Assembly: GCA_021785055.1 (NCBI GenBank)
Contig: JAJYGS010000155.1
Coordinates: 1 to 13,687 of the forward strand
Source of the DNA: Nitrospirota bacterium
Lineage (GTDB): Bacteria > Nitrospirota > JACRHJ01
DNA length: 13,687 bases
Reading direction: 5' to 3'
The notes under the pieces are model-generated. The model was not told the origin of the DNA, ran no database searches, and saw nothing but the letters and a program-made list of their open reading frames with translations. This document shows, piece after piece, positions 1 through 8,976 of this stretch (positions are counted from its first letter, which is position 1; every line of letters starts with the position of its first letter). The position numbers and the translations under genes were made by a program.

Positions 1-1
1 C

Positions 2-1251
2 GTCAGCCGGTTCAACTCAAAAGACGAGCTCCTTGCCGTTCAGCTATCGGCTAAGGGCGACCAGCCCGCGCGCGTTATCGCCGTCAGCCGCAGGGGCGGA
101 CTTAAGTTACTCGAAGACCTCGCGGCCAAGAAAACCCTTACCGTCCCCGGTTCCAGGTTGTGGATAACTCAGAACGGGCAAACCGGCGGACCAAAAGTCG
201 GTCAACCTGAAGCCGGTCTACCGGCGGCGGCGCCGCACTCGAAGGAACTTCCCGTTATCCGCCGCCAGGTATGGCTCGCCAAATCCGGGGAGTGCTACGC
301 CGTCGCCTATTTCGCTTCCGGCGGGTGGTACGAGCTTCGGTATATGGACAGGGGCGGGGAACTGCTCTTTATGGCCGCGCCGAAGGACGACTACGGCCTT
401 ACCTCCGTAATCGTATCCGGCGACGGCTCCCGCATACTAATCGACGACGAGACTCCGCCGTACGGCATGACAAAACCGGACAGCGGCTGTATCTCTACGA
501 CAAAAACGGCAAACTGCTTATGGACAGGGACGCAGGCGAAAACCTGGACGGCTGGCTCGATGCGCAGGACGGATTCATGGCGGCGGACGGGAGCTGTTTC
601 GCGGCCCCGATGGGCATGGGGAAAAGGCAATGCTCCTCGATAGTCCTTCTGGACGAAAACGGAAAACAGCTCTGGGAGAAGTCCTATTTCCCCCGGCACA
701 TCATAGAGGGCGACCTTGGCGGCCTCTTACGCGTGCGTGGGGGCAATCTTTCGTTTATAAACCTGCTTGACAGGAATGGCAACTTGAAGACCGTCGAGCG
801 CAAGGGATACGGCTTCGAGCTTATGCTTTCGAAGGACGCAAAAAAGGCGTATATGATGATGTTCAAGCCGTTTGACGTAAAAAACAGCGGTCTGCCCGGA
901 CAGATTAAGGCTATATTCCCCAAAGCTGAGGTCATTGCCGTGGACCTCCCTGAGCTTGCCGCCCGACCAGCCCCCAAGAGCGACCCAGCCCAGACCGCCG
1001 GACCGGCCTCGGATGTCAAGGTGGCGCTTTCGCCGGACGGGAAAAGCTTTATCTGCTACGCAAGCCGGGCTGCAATGGGCATGCAGGAAACGGTGCTCAG
1101 GCTTTTCGACGAAGATCAGACCCTGCTCTGGAAAAAATATTTCTTCCAGGCCGGCATAGTGCCGGAATTCACCGGCAGTCGCGATTTCCTCCTGAAGTTC
1201 GGCTACCCCATAAGAAGGCTCGCATTCTTCTCGCCAAAAGCAGGGGCGTAA
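2..1251 (+). pseudogene. Beta-propeller-like protein of unknown function, 5' truncated and frameshifted
   Basis: I do not recognise this gene. It is already open at the window start and reads in frame 2 (positions 2 to about 475), then continues in frame 1 to TAA at 1249-1251. The switch falls at a run of four A's (472-475). Restoring one A gives a smooth join from DDETPPYGMTK to TGQRLYLYDKNGKLL. Four segments share a pattern of short hydrophobic strand, D-x-x-G, then LLW or similar: near 484-519 (YLYDKNGKLL), 640-675 (VLLDENGKQLW), 751-795 (NLLDRNGNLK) and 1093-1146 (LFDEDQTLLW). SPDGKSFICYAS near 1030 also looks like a propeller strand. This suggests WD40/PQQ-like blades in a secreted or periplasmic protein, but the N-terminus and any signal peptide are outside the window. 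The gene converges on the efflux operon with 26 bp between stops. It is either a real frameshift (pseudogene) or a homopolymer sequencing error; base composition is like its neighbours. Confidence 0.65.
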
Positions 1252-1277
1252 CGAGCCGCTCCGAAAATTTATCACCG

Positions 1278-2735
1278 CTATTTCTTGGACGATGTAAGCT
1301 CCTTCGCCTTCGGGAGATATGATGCGTCCCAGCCGCCGCCCAGGGCCTTGATAAGCAGCACGCTCGCGTTCAGGCGGCGGCCCGATATGTCTATCGCACT
1401 TTTCTCGTTTCCAAGCTCGGCGCTCTCGGCGGTTATGACGTTTAAGTATGCGGCGACTCCCGCCTTGTACTGGTTCGAGGTAATCTCCGTGGACTTCTTT
1501 GCGGCCTTTACAGCCGCGTCCTCGACCTCGGCCTCCTGCCCAAGTATCCTCAGGGCGGAGAGGTTGTCCTCGACCTCCTGGAATGCGACGAGCGTGGTCT
1601 CCCGGTATGCCGCCACGCTCGCGTCGTATGCGGCCCCGGCCTCGGCGGTCTGGGCATGCCTTAAGCCCCCGCTGAATATCGTCCAGCCCACGGACGGCCC
1701 GAACGACCAGAAGCGGCTGGGCCAGGTAAGCCATGTGGAGATGCTGGAACTCTGAAATCCGCCCGACGCGCTCAATGTAATGCTCGGATAATACGCGGCA
1801 TCGGCGACGCCTATCTGCGCGTTGGCGGCGGCGACGCGCCTCTCGGCAGCCGCGATGTCCGGCCTGCGCTCCAGAAGCTCCGACGGCACGCCGACGGGAA
1901 TCTCCGGCGGAGAGGCCGTAAGCGGCATCGGGGGGATGGAGAAGCTGGGTGCGGGAGTCCCGGTAAGAACGGCGACAGCGTGCTCAAGCTGGGCGCGCTG
2001 AACGCCCAGGTCTATATCCTGGGCCTCGGTGGTCTTGAGCAGGGTATCCGCCTGGGCAACGTCCGCCTCGGAGACAACGCCCGCGTTGTAGCGGTTTGTC
2101 GTAAGTTTTAGCGAGTCCTTGTAGAGCGAGACAGTTCTGTCGAGCAGCTTTTTCTGGGCGTCGAGCGTGCGGAGCTGGAAGTAGTCCTGAGCAAGCTCCG
2201 CCTGGATGCTGAGTTCCGCCGAGGCCAAATCCGCCGCGCTCGCCTGTGCGTTCGCGCTGTTGGATTCTACGCTCCGGCGCACCTTGCCCCAGAAGTCCGG
2301 CTCCCAGGACGCGCTCACGGGGAGGGAGTAATCGGACGATTCCGTCCTCTGTATATGGCCGCCGCCGAAGCCCGAGACCGTCGTCGTGGAAGGGCTCGAC
2401 CTGCTGAAGGACACGCCCACGCCGATGGTCGGGAAGTATGCGGCGCGGGCCGCCATGACCAGCGCGCGCGCCTGCCGGAACTGGGCCTCGGCCTGGATGA
2501 TGTTCTGGTTGGAGACGTTCACCCTGGCCTCTAACCTGTCCAGTGTCGGGTCGTTGTATATCTTCCACCACGGCCCCCGGATGCGGCTGTCCGCGGGCCG
2601 GGCGGTCTTCCAGCCGCTAACCTCCCTGAACTTGGGCGGAACAGCCGCAGAAGGCCGGACGTAGTTCGGCCCGACGGCGCACGCCGCCAGAGCCGAGAGA
2701 ATCATGGCCGCGAGTATAATCCTGAATATCTTCAT
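1278..2735 (-). CDS. Outer-membrane efflux lipoprotein of the NodT/OprM (TolC-like) family
   Basis: Outer-membrane channel of a tripartite RND pump, 485 residues, a normal family length. The N-terminus is a lipoprotein signal: hydrophobic residues 5-18 and lipobox LAAC, so Cys19 should be lipidated. GPNYVRP at 22-28 is the characteristic start of mature OprM/NodT proteins. The two internally duplicated outer-membrane-efflux halves lie at about 60-265 and 285-470. The first carries WWKIYNDPTLDRL and a QFRQARALVMAARAAYFPT stretch. The second carries LLERRPDIAAAERRVAAANAQIG and ADAAYYPSITLSASGGFQ. These form the trimeric beta-barrel plus the alpha-helical periplasmic tunnel. GGAGG lies just 3 nt upstream of the ATG. 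It is the last gene of the pump operon, 30 nt after the mdtC stop, so it is probably the dedicated channel, as OpmB is for MuxABC in Pseudomonas. No clear terminator follows it. Confidence 0.93.
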   Translation of the reverse strand: MKIFRIILAAMILSALAACAVGPNYVRPSAAVPPKFREVSGWKTARPADSRIRGPWWKIYNDPTLDRLEARVNVSNQNIIQAEAQFRQARALVMAARAAYFPTIGVGVSFSRSSPSTTTVSGFGGGHIQRTESSDYSLPVSASWEPDFWGKVRRSVESNSANAQASAADLASAELSIQAELAQDYFQLRTLDAQKKLLDRTVSLYKDSLKLTTNRYNAGVVSEADVAQADTLLKTTEAQDIDLGVQRAQLEHAVAVLTGTPAPSFSIPPMPLTASPPEIPVGVPSELLERRPDIAAAERRVAAANAQIGVADAAYYPSITLSASGGFQSSSISTWLTWPSRFWSFGPSVGWTIFSGGLRHAQTAEAGAAYDASVAAYRETTLVAFQEVEDNLSALRILGQEAEVEDAAVKAAKKSTEITSNQYKAGVAAYLNVITAESAELGNEKSAIDISGRRLNASVLLIKALGGGWDASYLPKAKELTSSKK

Positions 2736-2765
2736 AGTCCTCCGGAAATTACGGCATCGCCGAAT

Positions 2766-5700
2766 TTAGTCGAGTGTCGGATGCTTCGCATGTACCGCCC
2801 GTTTGCCCTGCACCCAAAGCCTGAAACGGTCCATATAGAGATATACCACCGGCGTCGTGAAAAGCGTAAGCATCTGGCTGAATATCAGCCCCCCGACGAT
2901 TGTCAGGCCGAGCGGCCTGCGAAGCTCCGAGCCGACGCCGCCCCCTATCGCCAGCGGCAGTGCGCCCAGAGTCGCCGCCATCGTCGTCATCATTATCGGC
3001 CTGAACCTCAAAAGACACGCCTGGTAGATCGCGTCCACGGGGTTTTTGCCGTCCTTGCGTTCGGAATCCAGGGCGAAGTCCACCATCATTATACCGTTCT
3101 TTTTGACGATTCCTATCAAAAGAATTATGCCTATCATCGCTATGACGCTTAGGTCCGTCCTGGTAATCATCAGCGCAAGCGCCGCTCCGACGCCCGCGGA
3201 CGGGAGCGTGGACAGTATCGTCAGGGGATGAACATAGCTCTCGTAGAGGATGCCGAGGACGATATAGACCGAGGCGAGCGCGGCAAGGATAAGGAGCGGC
3301 TCGTTGGCGAGCGAGGTCTGGAAGGCCTGCGCCGTGCCGGAGAAGCTCCCGTGTATGCTTGCGGGCATACCGAGTTTCATGGCCGTATCCTCGACTGCGT
3401 TTACCGCGTCTCCCAGGGCCGCGCCGCGCCGGAGGTTAAAGGAGATGGTCACGGACGGGTACTGTCCCTGGTGGTTGACGGATAGCGACGTGTTCTCCGG
3501 TTCGTAGTGCGTGAACGCGCTGAGCGGCGCCTGGCCTCCGCCGGACGTCGGCACGTAGATGTATCTCAGGGAATCGGGGTGCTGCCAGAAACGCGGCGCA
3601 ACCTCCATTACTACGTGGTACTGGTTCAGTGTGGAATAGATTATGGACACCTGCCTCTGGCCGAAGGCGTCGTAGAGGGTATTGTCAATCGCCTGGGGTG
3701 TAATGCCGAGCCGGGCCGCCGTGGGGCGGTCTATCACGAGAGTGGCCTGGAGTCCCTTGTCCTGTAGATCGCTGTTTACGTCGGTAAGCAGCGGCAGTCG
3801 GCGCATTTTCTCAAGCATACGCCTGGTCCAGAGGGCAAGCTCAGGCAGGTTGTTGCCCTGCAGGGTATATTGATAAAGGGCGCTGCTGAGCTTGCCTCCG
3901 ACTCTCAGATCCTGCACGGGCTGGAGAAATGTCGGCGCACCGGGCACGGAGGCGAGCTTCTTCCTGAGCCTCGCCATTACCGCAAGTATGCTTGATTTTC
4001 GTTCGCTGAAGGGTTTCAGCGCTATGAACATCCTCGCGGTGTTGGTGGTGGAGCCGCCGCCGCCCGTGAATCCGATGACATAGCTCACTTCCGGGTCTTT
4101 TCTTATTATGTCCACGACCTCTTCGAGCTTTTTCTTCATGGATTGAAACGACACGTTCTCCGACGCCTGGATGTTCCCGAAAAGGCGTCCGTTGTCCTGG
4201 AGCGGGAAGAAGCCCTTCGGGACAATCGTGAAAAGGTAGATGCTGAAGCCGACCGTAGCCGCAAGCAGAAGTATCATAAAGAGATGGTGCTTGAGCGCCC
4301 ACCTCAGGCTCAGCTCGTATCGCCGGTGTATGAAGTTGAATGCGCTCTCGCTTATCCTGTAGGCATGGCCGTGCCGGTAGTGGTCGCCGGGCTTGAGCAT
4401 CACGGCACAGAGCATCGGGGTGGAGGTGAGAGACGCTATAAGGGAGACGAAAACCGCGGAAGAGAGCACCACGGCGAATTCCCGGAACAGGCGTCCTACA
4501 ATGCCGCCCATCAAGAGTATCGGCGTAAAGACCGCTATGAGCGACAGGCTCATGGACAGGACGGTGAATGATATCTCCCGCGTGCCTATTATGGCCGCCT
4601 GAAATGGCTTCTCGCCCTTCTCGATATGGCGTGTGATGTTTTCGAGCACGACTATGGCGTCGTCCACGACGAAACCGGTCGCGACCGTGAGCGCCATGAG
4701 CGAGAGGTTGTCCAGGGAGTAGCCGAAGAGATACATTATGCCGAAGGTGCCGATTATCGAGACCGTGAGGGCGACGGCGGGTATCACCGTTGCGCGCACC
4801 GTCCTGAGGAAGGCGAAAACGACGAGTATGACGAGTATCCCCGCGATGACGAGTGTCTCCTCGACGTGCAGCAGGGACGCCCTTATCGGCGGGGTGCGGT
4901 CCAGCACGACAGACATGTTCACGCTTTGCGGAAGGACTGCCCTGAAATGAGGCATAAGCGCGCGGATGCTGCTCACCGTCCGGATAATGTTCGCGCCTGG
5001 CTGGCTGAATATGACCAGCATTATTGCCGGTTTCCCGTTAACAAAGCCCGCAGCGCGCACGTCCTCGACGGAGTCGGCGACCTTGGCTACGTCTTTTAAA
5101 AGCACCGGCGCGCCGTTCCTGTATGCGAGAACAAGATTTCTGTACTGCGCGGCCTTGTAGAGCTGGTCGTTGGTGTATATCTCAAATGTCCTGCCTGTGT
5201 TCGTAACCTGTCCCTTGGGCCGGTTCGCGTTGGCGGCGGCAAGTGCGGCGCGCGCGTCCTCAAGGCTTATGCCGTAGCTTGAGAGGGCCATGGGGTCGAA
5301 ATCCACGCGCACAGCCGGGAGCGAGTGCCCGCCCACGAAAACTTCCCCCACGCCCTTTACCTGCGAGAGCTGCTGCTGGATGACGTTCGAGGCTATGTCG
5401 TAGATCTTCGACTTTGCCACGGTATTGGAAGTTAGCGCAATAATAAGTATCGGGGCGTTGGCCGGATTCACCTTACGGTAGGTCGGGTTCCTGGGCAGAT
5501 TAGCGGGCAGGTATCCGCGCGCCGCGTTTATAGCCGCCTGCACGTCCCGCGCGGCTCCGTTTATGTCGCGGCTTAAGTCGAACTGAAGCACGATGCCCGT
5601 CTCGCCGCGCGTGCTGGTAGAGGTCATCTCCGTAACGCCCGCGATACGCCCGAACTGCCGCTCAAGCGGCGCGGCGACGGACGTTGCCATCGTTTCCGGG

Positions 5701-5864
5701 TCCGCCCCCGGCAGGCCCGCCTCTACGGAGATCGTCGGGAAATCCACCTGCGGCAGAGGCGATACCGGCAGCATGCGGAAAGATATCGCCCCGGCAAGGA
5801 TTATCCCCGCCGTAAGGAGCGTCGTCGCGACAGGTCTCTTTATAAATACTTCGGAGATGTTCAT
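2766..5864 (-). CDS. mdtC: RND multidrug efflux permease, MdtC-type subunit
   Basis: Inner-membrane proton/drug antiporter subunit of the HAE1 RND family, 1032 residues (E. coli MdtC is about 1025). The closeness to MdtC is visible in PVATTLL, FRMLPVSPLPQVDFP, SRDINGAARDVQAAINAA and TFGIMYLFGYSLDNLSLMAL. The architecture is the usual internal duplication: TM1, a periplasmic porter loop (about 30-335), TM2-6, a second loop (about 545-850), then TM8-12. Proton-relay residues are all present: D401 and D402 in TM4 (GFVVDDAIVVLEN), K922 in TM10 (IVKKNGIMMVDFAL), R953 and T960 in TM11 (LLRFRPIMMTT). In E. coli two MdtB and one MdtC form the active trimer; the same is inferred here. The ATG lies 7 nt after the mdtB stop and has no convincing Shine-Dalgarno sequence, so translation is probably coupled to mdtB. 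MuxC is the Pseudomonas counterpart. Confidence 0.95.
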   Translation of the reverse strand: MNISEVFIKRPVATTLLTAGIILAGAISFRMLPVSPLPQVDFPTISVEAGLPGADPETMATSVAAPLERQFGRIAGVTEMTSTSTRGETGIVLQFDLSRDINGAARDVQAAINAARGYLPANLPRNPTYRKVNPANAPILIIALTSNTVAKSKIYDIASNVIQQQLSQVKGVGEVFVGGHSLPAVRVDFDPMALSSYGISLEDARAALAAANANRPKGQVTNTGRTFEIYTNDQLYKAAQYRNLVLAYRNGAPVLLKDVAKVADSVEDVRAAGFVNGKPAIMLVIFSQPGANIIRTVSSIRALMPHFRAVLPQSVNMSVVLDRTPPIRASLLHVEETLVIAGILVILVVFAFLRTVRATVIPAVALTVSIIGTFGIMYLFGYSLDNLSLMALTVATGFVVDDAIVVLENITRHIEKGEKPFQAAIIGTREISFTVLSMSLSLIAVFTPILLMGGIVGRLFREFAVVLSSAVFVSLIASLTSTPMLCAVMLKPGDHYRHGHAYRISESAFNFIHRRYELSLRWALKHHLFMILLLAATVGFSIYLFTIVPKGFFPLQDNGRLFGNIQASENVSFQSMKKKLEEVVDIIRKDPEVSYVIGFTGGGGSTTNTARMFIALKPFSERKSSILAVMARLRKKLASVPGAPTFLQPVQDLRVGGKLSSALYQYTLQGNNLPELALWTRRMLEKMRRLPLLTDVNSDLQDKGLQATLVIDRPTAARLGITPQAIDNTLYDAFGQRQVSIIYSTLNQYHVVMEVAPRFWQHPDSLRYIYVPTSGGGQAPLSAFTHYEPENTSLSVNHQGQYPSVTISFNLRRGAALGDAVNAVEDTAMKLGMPASIHGSFSGTAQAFQTSLANEPLLILAALASVYIVLGILYESYVHPLTILSTLPSAGVGAALALMITRTDLSVIAMIGIILLIGIVKKNGIMMVDFALDSERKDGKNPVDAIYQACLLRFRPIMMTTMAATLGALPLAIGGGVGSELRRPLGLTIVGGLIFSQMLTLFTTPVVYLYMDRFRLWVQGKRAVHAKHPTLD

Positions 5865-5870
5865 GGACTC

Positions 5871-5895
5871 GTCATTCTGAGCGAAGCGAAGAATC
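5871..5895. repeat. Dispersed 25-bp repeat, copy 1, at the mdtB/mdtC junction
   Basis: On the + strand the core begins GTCATTCTGAGCGAAGCG and continues to GAATC. It is identical over 25 bp to positions 10375-10399. It resembles a dispersed repeat common in environmental bacterial genomes whose translation often appears as FASLRMT. Here it overlaps the last codons of mdtB (SSLRSE and the TGA) and fills nearly all of the space before mdtC. Confidence 0.8.
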
Positions 5896-8800
5896 TGCCG
5901 TCCGCTTTCCGGCCTTTATCCTCCCCGCCACCCTGTCGAACGCGAGGTATATCACAGGCGTTGTGAAGAGAGTGAGCGCCTGACTGACTATCAGGCCGCC
6001 GACAATGGATATGCCAAGCGGACGCCTTAGCTCTGACCCCACGCCGCGCCCGAGCGCAAGCGGAAGCGCGCCCAAGAGCGCGGCCATTGTCGTCATAAGT
6101 ATCGGGCGGAACCTCAAAAGGCACGCCTGGTATATCGCCTCGGTCGGGCTTTTGCCCTCGTTTCTCTCAAGGTCGAGCGCGAAGTCAACCATCATGATGC
6201 CGTTCTTCTCTACGATGCCTATGAGAAGTATGATGCCGATTATGGCCACGACGTTCAAATCCGAATGGAACATCATCAGGGCGAGGAGCGCGCCGACTCC
6301 CGCCGAGGGCAGCGTCGAGAGAATCGTCACCGGATGGATGTAGCTCTCGTAGAGGACGCCCAGGATTATGTAGACCGTTATAAGCGCTGCAAGGATCAGC
6401 AGCGGCTCGTTGCTTAAAGAGGCTATGAATGCCTGGGCCGTGCCCTGGAAGCTCGCCTGTATGCTGGCTGGAAGCCCAAGACCCTTTACGGCCTTGTCGA
6501 CCGCCGAAACCGCACCGCCCAGAGACGCGCCCGGCGCGAGGTTGAAGGACGCCGTTACCGCCGGGAACTGCCCCAAGCGGTTTATCACGAGCGGGGCCGT
6601 CGTTTCCGATGCCCGGGTAATTGCGCCGAGCGGGACTTCTCCGCCGCCGGAACTCTTCAGGTATATGGACTGAAGCCCCTGCGGGTTCTGCTGGAACTGC
6701 GGGTTGACCGACATCACGACCCTATACTGGTTAAGCTCCGTGAACATAGTCGATATAAGTCTCTGACCGAAGGCGTCGTAAAGGGTGTCGTCTATGGTCT
6801 GCGGCGTGATGCCGAGCCTTGAGGCGGTGCTCCTGTCGATGTCGAGGTTCTCCTGGAGCCCCCTGTTCTGCTGGTCGCTGCTGACGTCGGCAAGCTCCGG
6901 CACGGTTTCGAGTTTCTTTATTACGCGCGGCGCCCATAAGTCGAGTTCGTCTGCGCTTGGGTCTTCCATGGTATACTGGAACTGCGTGCGGCTCTGGCGC
7001 ACGTCAACGGTTAAGTCCTGCACCGGCTGCATGAAAAGCCTTATGCCCCGGACTGCCGCGAGTTTCGGCTCGAGCTGCCGGATGACGGCGCTTGCGCTCA
7101 TCCCGCGCTCGGAGAGCGGTTTCAGGTTTATAAGTATACGTCCGGAATTAAGCGTCGTGTTTGTCCCGTCCACCCCTATAAAAGACGACAGGCTTTCCAC
7201 CGCCGGGTCCTGCAGGATTACATGCGCAAGTTTCTGCTGGCGCACGGCCATTTCAGGGAAGGATATGGACTGCGGGGCCTCCGATATTCCCTGAATTACC
7301 CCGGTATCCTGTATGGGGAAGAAACCCTTTGGAATAACCGTGTACAGAAGCACCGTCAGGACGAGCGTGCCCGCCGCGACCAGAAGCGTCGCGGTCTGAT
7401 GGTCGAGCACCACGCGCAGAAGTTTTCCATACCGCGCTATTATCCTGTCGAACATCCCCTGGGACCATCGGTAAAACTTCCCCTGCTTTTCCTCCGGAGT
7501 GTGCTTGAGGAGCCTCGCGCACATCATGGGCGTAAGAGTAAGCGAGACAACCGCGGAGATGAGGATGGTGACGCCAAGCGTAAGGGCGAATTCCCTGAAG
7601 AGGCGCCCGACGACGTCTCCCATGAAAAGGAGCGGTATCAAAACCGCAATGAGCGATACGGTAAGGGAGAGGATGGTAAAGCCTATCTGTTTTGAACCCT
7701 TGAGCGCCGCCTCAAGAGGCGGGTCTCCCTGCTCCACGAACCTCGCGATGTTCTCGATCATGACTATTGCATCGTCCACGACGAAACCCGTGGAGATTGT
7801 AAGCGCCATGAGCGAGAGGTTATTCAAGCTGAACCTCATGAGATACATTACGCCGAACGTCCCGACGAGCGACAGGGGGACGGCGACGCTTGGGATGGCC
7901 GTCGCGGAGAGGTTCCGGAGGAAAAGGAATATGACCATGACGACGAGCGCGATGGCAAGGAGCATCTCGTACTGAACGTCCCGCACCGAGGCGCGGATGG
8001 TGGTAGTGCGGTCGGTGAGGATGGAGACGTGAATGGACTGCGGGAGGGAGCTCTCAAGCCGGGGCAAGAGCTTTTTTATACTGTCCACCACGGCGATTAC
8101 GTTTGCTCCGGGCTGTCTCTGGATGTTCAGTATCACCGCCGGAGTCTCGTTCATCCAGGCCGCTTCCTGCACGTTCTCGGCCCCGTCTATGACCTCCGCC
8201 ACGTCGGAGAGCCTCACGGGCGCGTCGTTCCTATACGCCACGACGAGAGAGCGGTATTGACTGCTCGAAAGGAGCTGGTCGTTCGCCCCGATTATGTACG
8301 ACTGGTGCGGGCCGTCGAAGCTGCCCTTGGCCTGGTTGACGTTTGAGGCGCCGATTGCCGTGCGCAGATCTTCCAGCGTCATGCCGTAAGAGGCGAGGGC
8401 CGCCGGGTTCGCGCGCACGCGCACGGCAGGCCTCTGGCCCCCGCCGATGCTCACGAGCCCTACGCCCGGAAGCTGTGAAATCTTCTGGGCGAACCGCGTA
8501 TCGGCCATGTCTTCCACCTGCGGCAGGGGCATGGACTTCGATGTCAGGCCAAGCGTCAGGACGGGGGCGTCCGCGGGATTGACCTTGCTGTATACGGGCG
8601 GATTGGGGAGGTCTTTGGGCAGAAAGGTTCCCGATGCGTTGATTGCCGCCTGCACCTCCTGCTCGGCTATGTCGAGGCTAAGGTTCAGATCGAACTGAAG
8701 CGTGATTATCGAGCTGCCGCCTGAGCTTGCCGAGGTCATCTGGGCAAGCCCCGGCATCTGCCCGAACTGCCGCTCAAGAGGCGCCGTCACGGACGACGCC

Positions 8801-8976
8801 ATGACGTCCGGGCTTGCGCCGGGATAGAACGTCCGCACCTGGATTGTCGGGTATTCCACCTCCGGCAGGGCGGAGACTGGAAGCTGTCGGTATGCCACCG
8901 CGCCGGCCAGGAGCATGGCTATCATCAGGAGCGTCGTTGCGACCGGGCGGGTTATGAACGGGCGGGAGATGTTCAT
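5872..8976 (-). CDS. mdtB: RND multidrug efflux permease, MdtB-type subunit
   Basis: Second inner-membrane RND permease, 1034 residues (E. coli MdtB is about 1040). It is much closer to MdtB than to its neighbour: PVATTLLMIAMLLAG, LPVSALPEVEYPTIQV, YPGASPDVM, TAPLERQFGQMPGL, DIAEQEVQAAINAS and DLPNPPVYSKVNPADAP. Two periplasmic porter loops (about 30-335 and 545-850) alternate with two bundles of six TM helices. Proton-relay residues are intact: D401, D402, K924, R955 and T962. The known partner is MdtC in a B2C trimer that docks on MdtA and an outer-membrane channel. AAGGA sits 4 nt upstream of the ATG, inside the end of mdtA; the start and the mdtA stop share one base (TAATG). The C-terminus is unusual: the last residues, SSLRSE, and the stop codon come from a dispersed repeat. 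The catalytic core is complete, so function should not be affected. Confidence 0.95.
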   Translation of the reverse strand: MNISRPFITRPVATTLLMIAMLLAGAVAYRQLPVSALPEVEYPTIQVRTFYPGASPDVMASSVTAPLERQFGQMPGLAQMTSASSGGSSIITLQFDLNLSLDIAEQEVQAAINASGTFLPKDLPNPPVYSKVNPADAPVLTLGLTSKSMPLPQVEDMADTRFAQKISQLPGVGLVSIGGGQRPAVRVRANPAALASYGMTLEDLRTAIGASNVNQAKGSFDGPHQSYIIGANDQLLSSSQYRSLVVAYRNDAPVRLSDVAEVIDGAENVQEAAWMNETPAVILNIQRQPGANVIAVVDSIKKLLPRLESSLPQSIHVSILTDRTTTIRASVRDVQYEMLLAIALVVMVIFLFLRNLSATAIPSVAVPLSLVGTFGVMYLMRFSLNNLSLMALTISTGFVVDDAIVMIENIARFVEQGDPPLEAALKGSKQIGFTILSLTVSLIAVLIPLLFMGDVVGRLFREFALTLGVTILISAVVSLTLTPMMCARLLKHTPEEKQGKFYRWSQGMFDRIIARYGKLLRVVLDHQTATLLVAAGTLVLTVLLYTVIPKGFFPIQDTGVIQGISEAPQSISFPEMAVRQQKLAHVILQDPAVESLSSFIGVDGTNTTLNSGRILINLKPLSERGMSASAVIRQLEPKLAAVRGIRLFMQPVQDLTVDVRQSRTQFQYTMEDPSADELDLWAPRVIKKLETVPELADVSSDQQNRGLQENLDIDRSTASRLGITPQTIDDTLYDAFGQRLISTMFTELNQYRVVMSVNPQFQQNPQGLQSIYLKSSGGGEVPLGAITRASETTAPLVINRLGQFPAVTASFNLAPGASLGGAVSAVDKAVKGLGLPASIQASFQGTAQAFIASLSNEPLLILAALITVYIILGVLYESYIHPVTILSTLPSAGVGALLALMMFHSDLNVVAIIGIILLIGIVEKNGIMMVDFALDLERNEGKSPTEAIYQACLLRFRPILMTTMAALLGALPLALGRGVGSELRRPLGISIVGGLIVSQALTLFTTPVIYLAFDRVAGRIKAGKRTADSSLRSE

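Noticed and set aside
158..643. Stand-alone 161-residue ORF on the + strand
   Set aside because: Its first part is the true frame of the propeller gene, but after about 475 the translation loses the repeat pattern, while frame 1 gains it. It is a frameshift product, not a separate gene.
1285..1755. 156-residue + strand ORF opposite the outer-membrane factor gene
   Set aside because: Antisense shadow; the - strand frame has lipobox and full family similarity.
4143..5099. Long + strand ORFs opposite mdtC (for example 4143-4571 and 4626-5099)
   Set aside because: They are antisense shadows of a clearly conserved RND permease, rich in charged residues with no domain pattern, and are explained by high GC.
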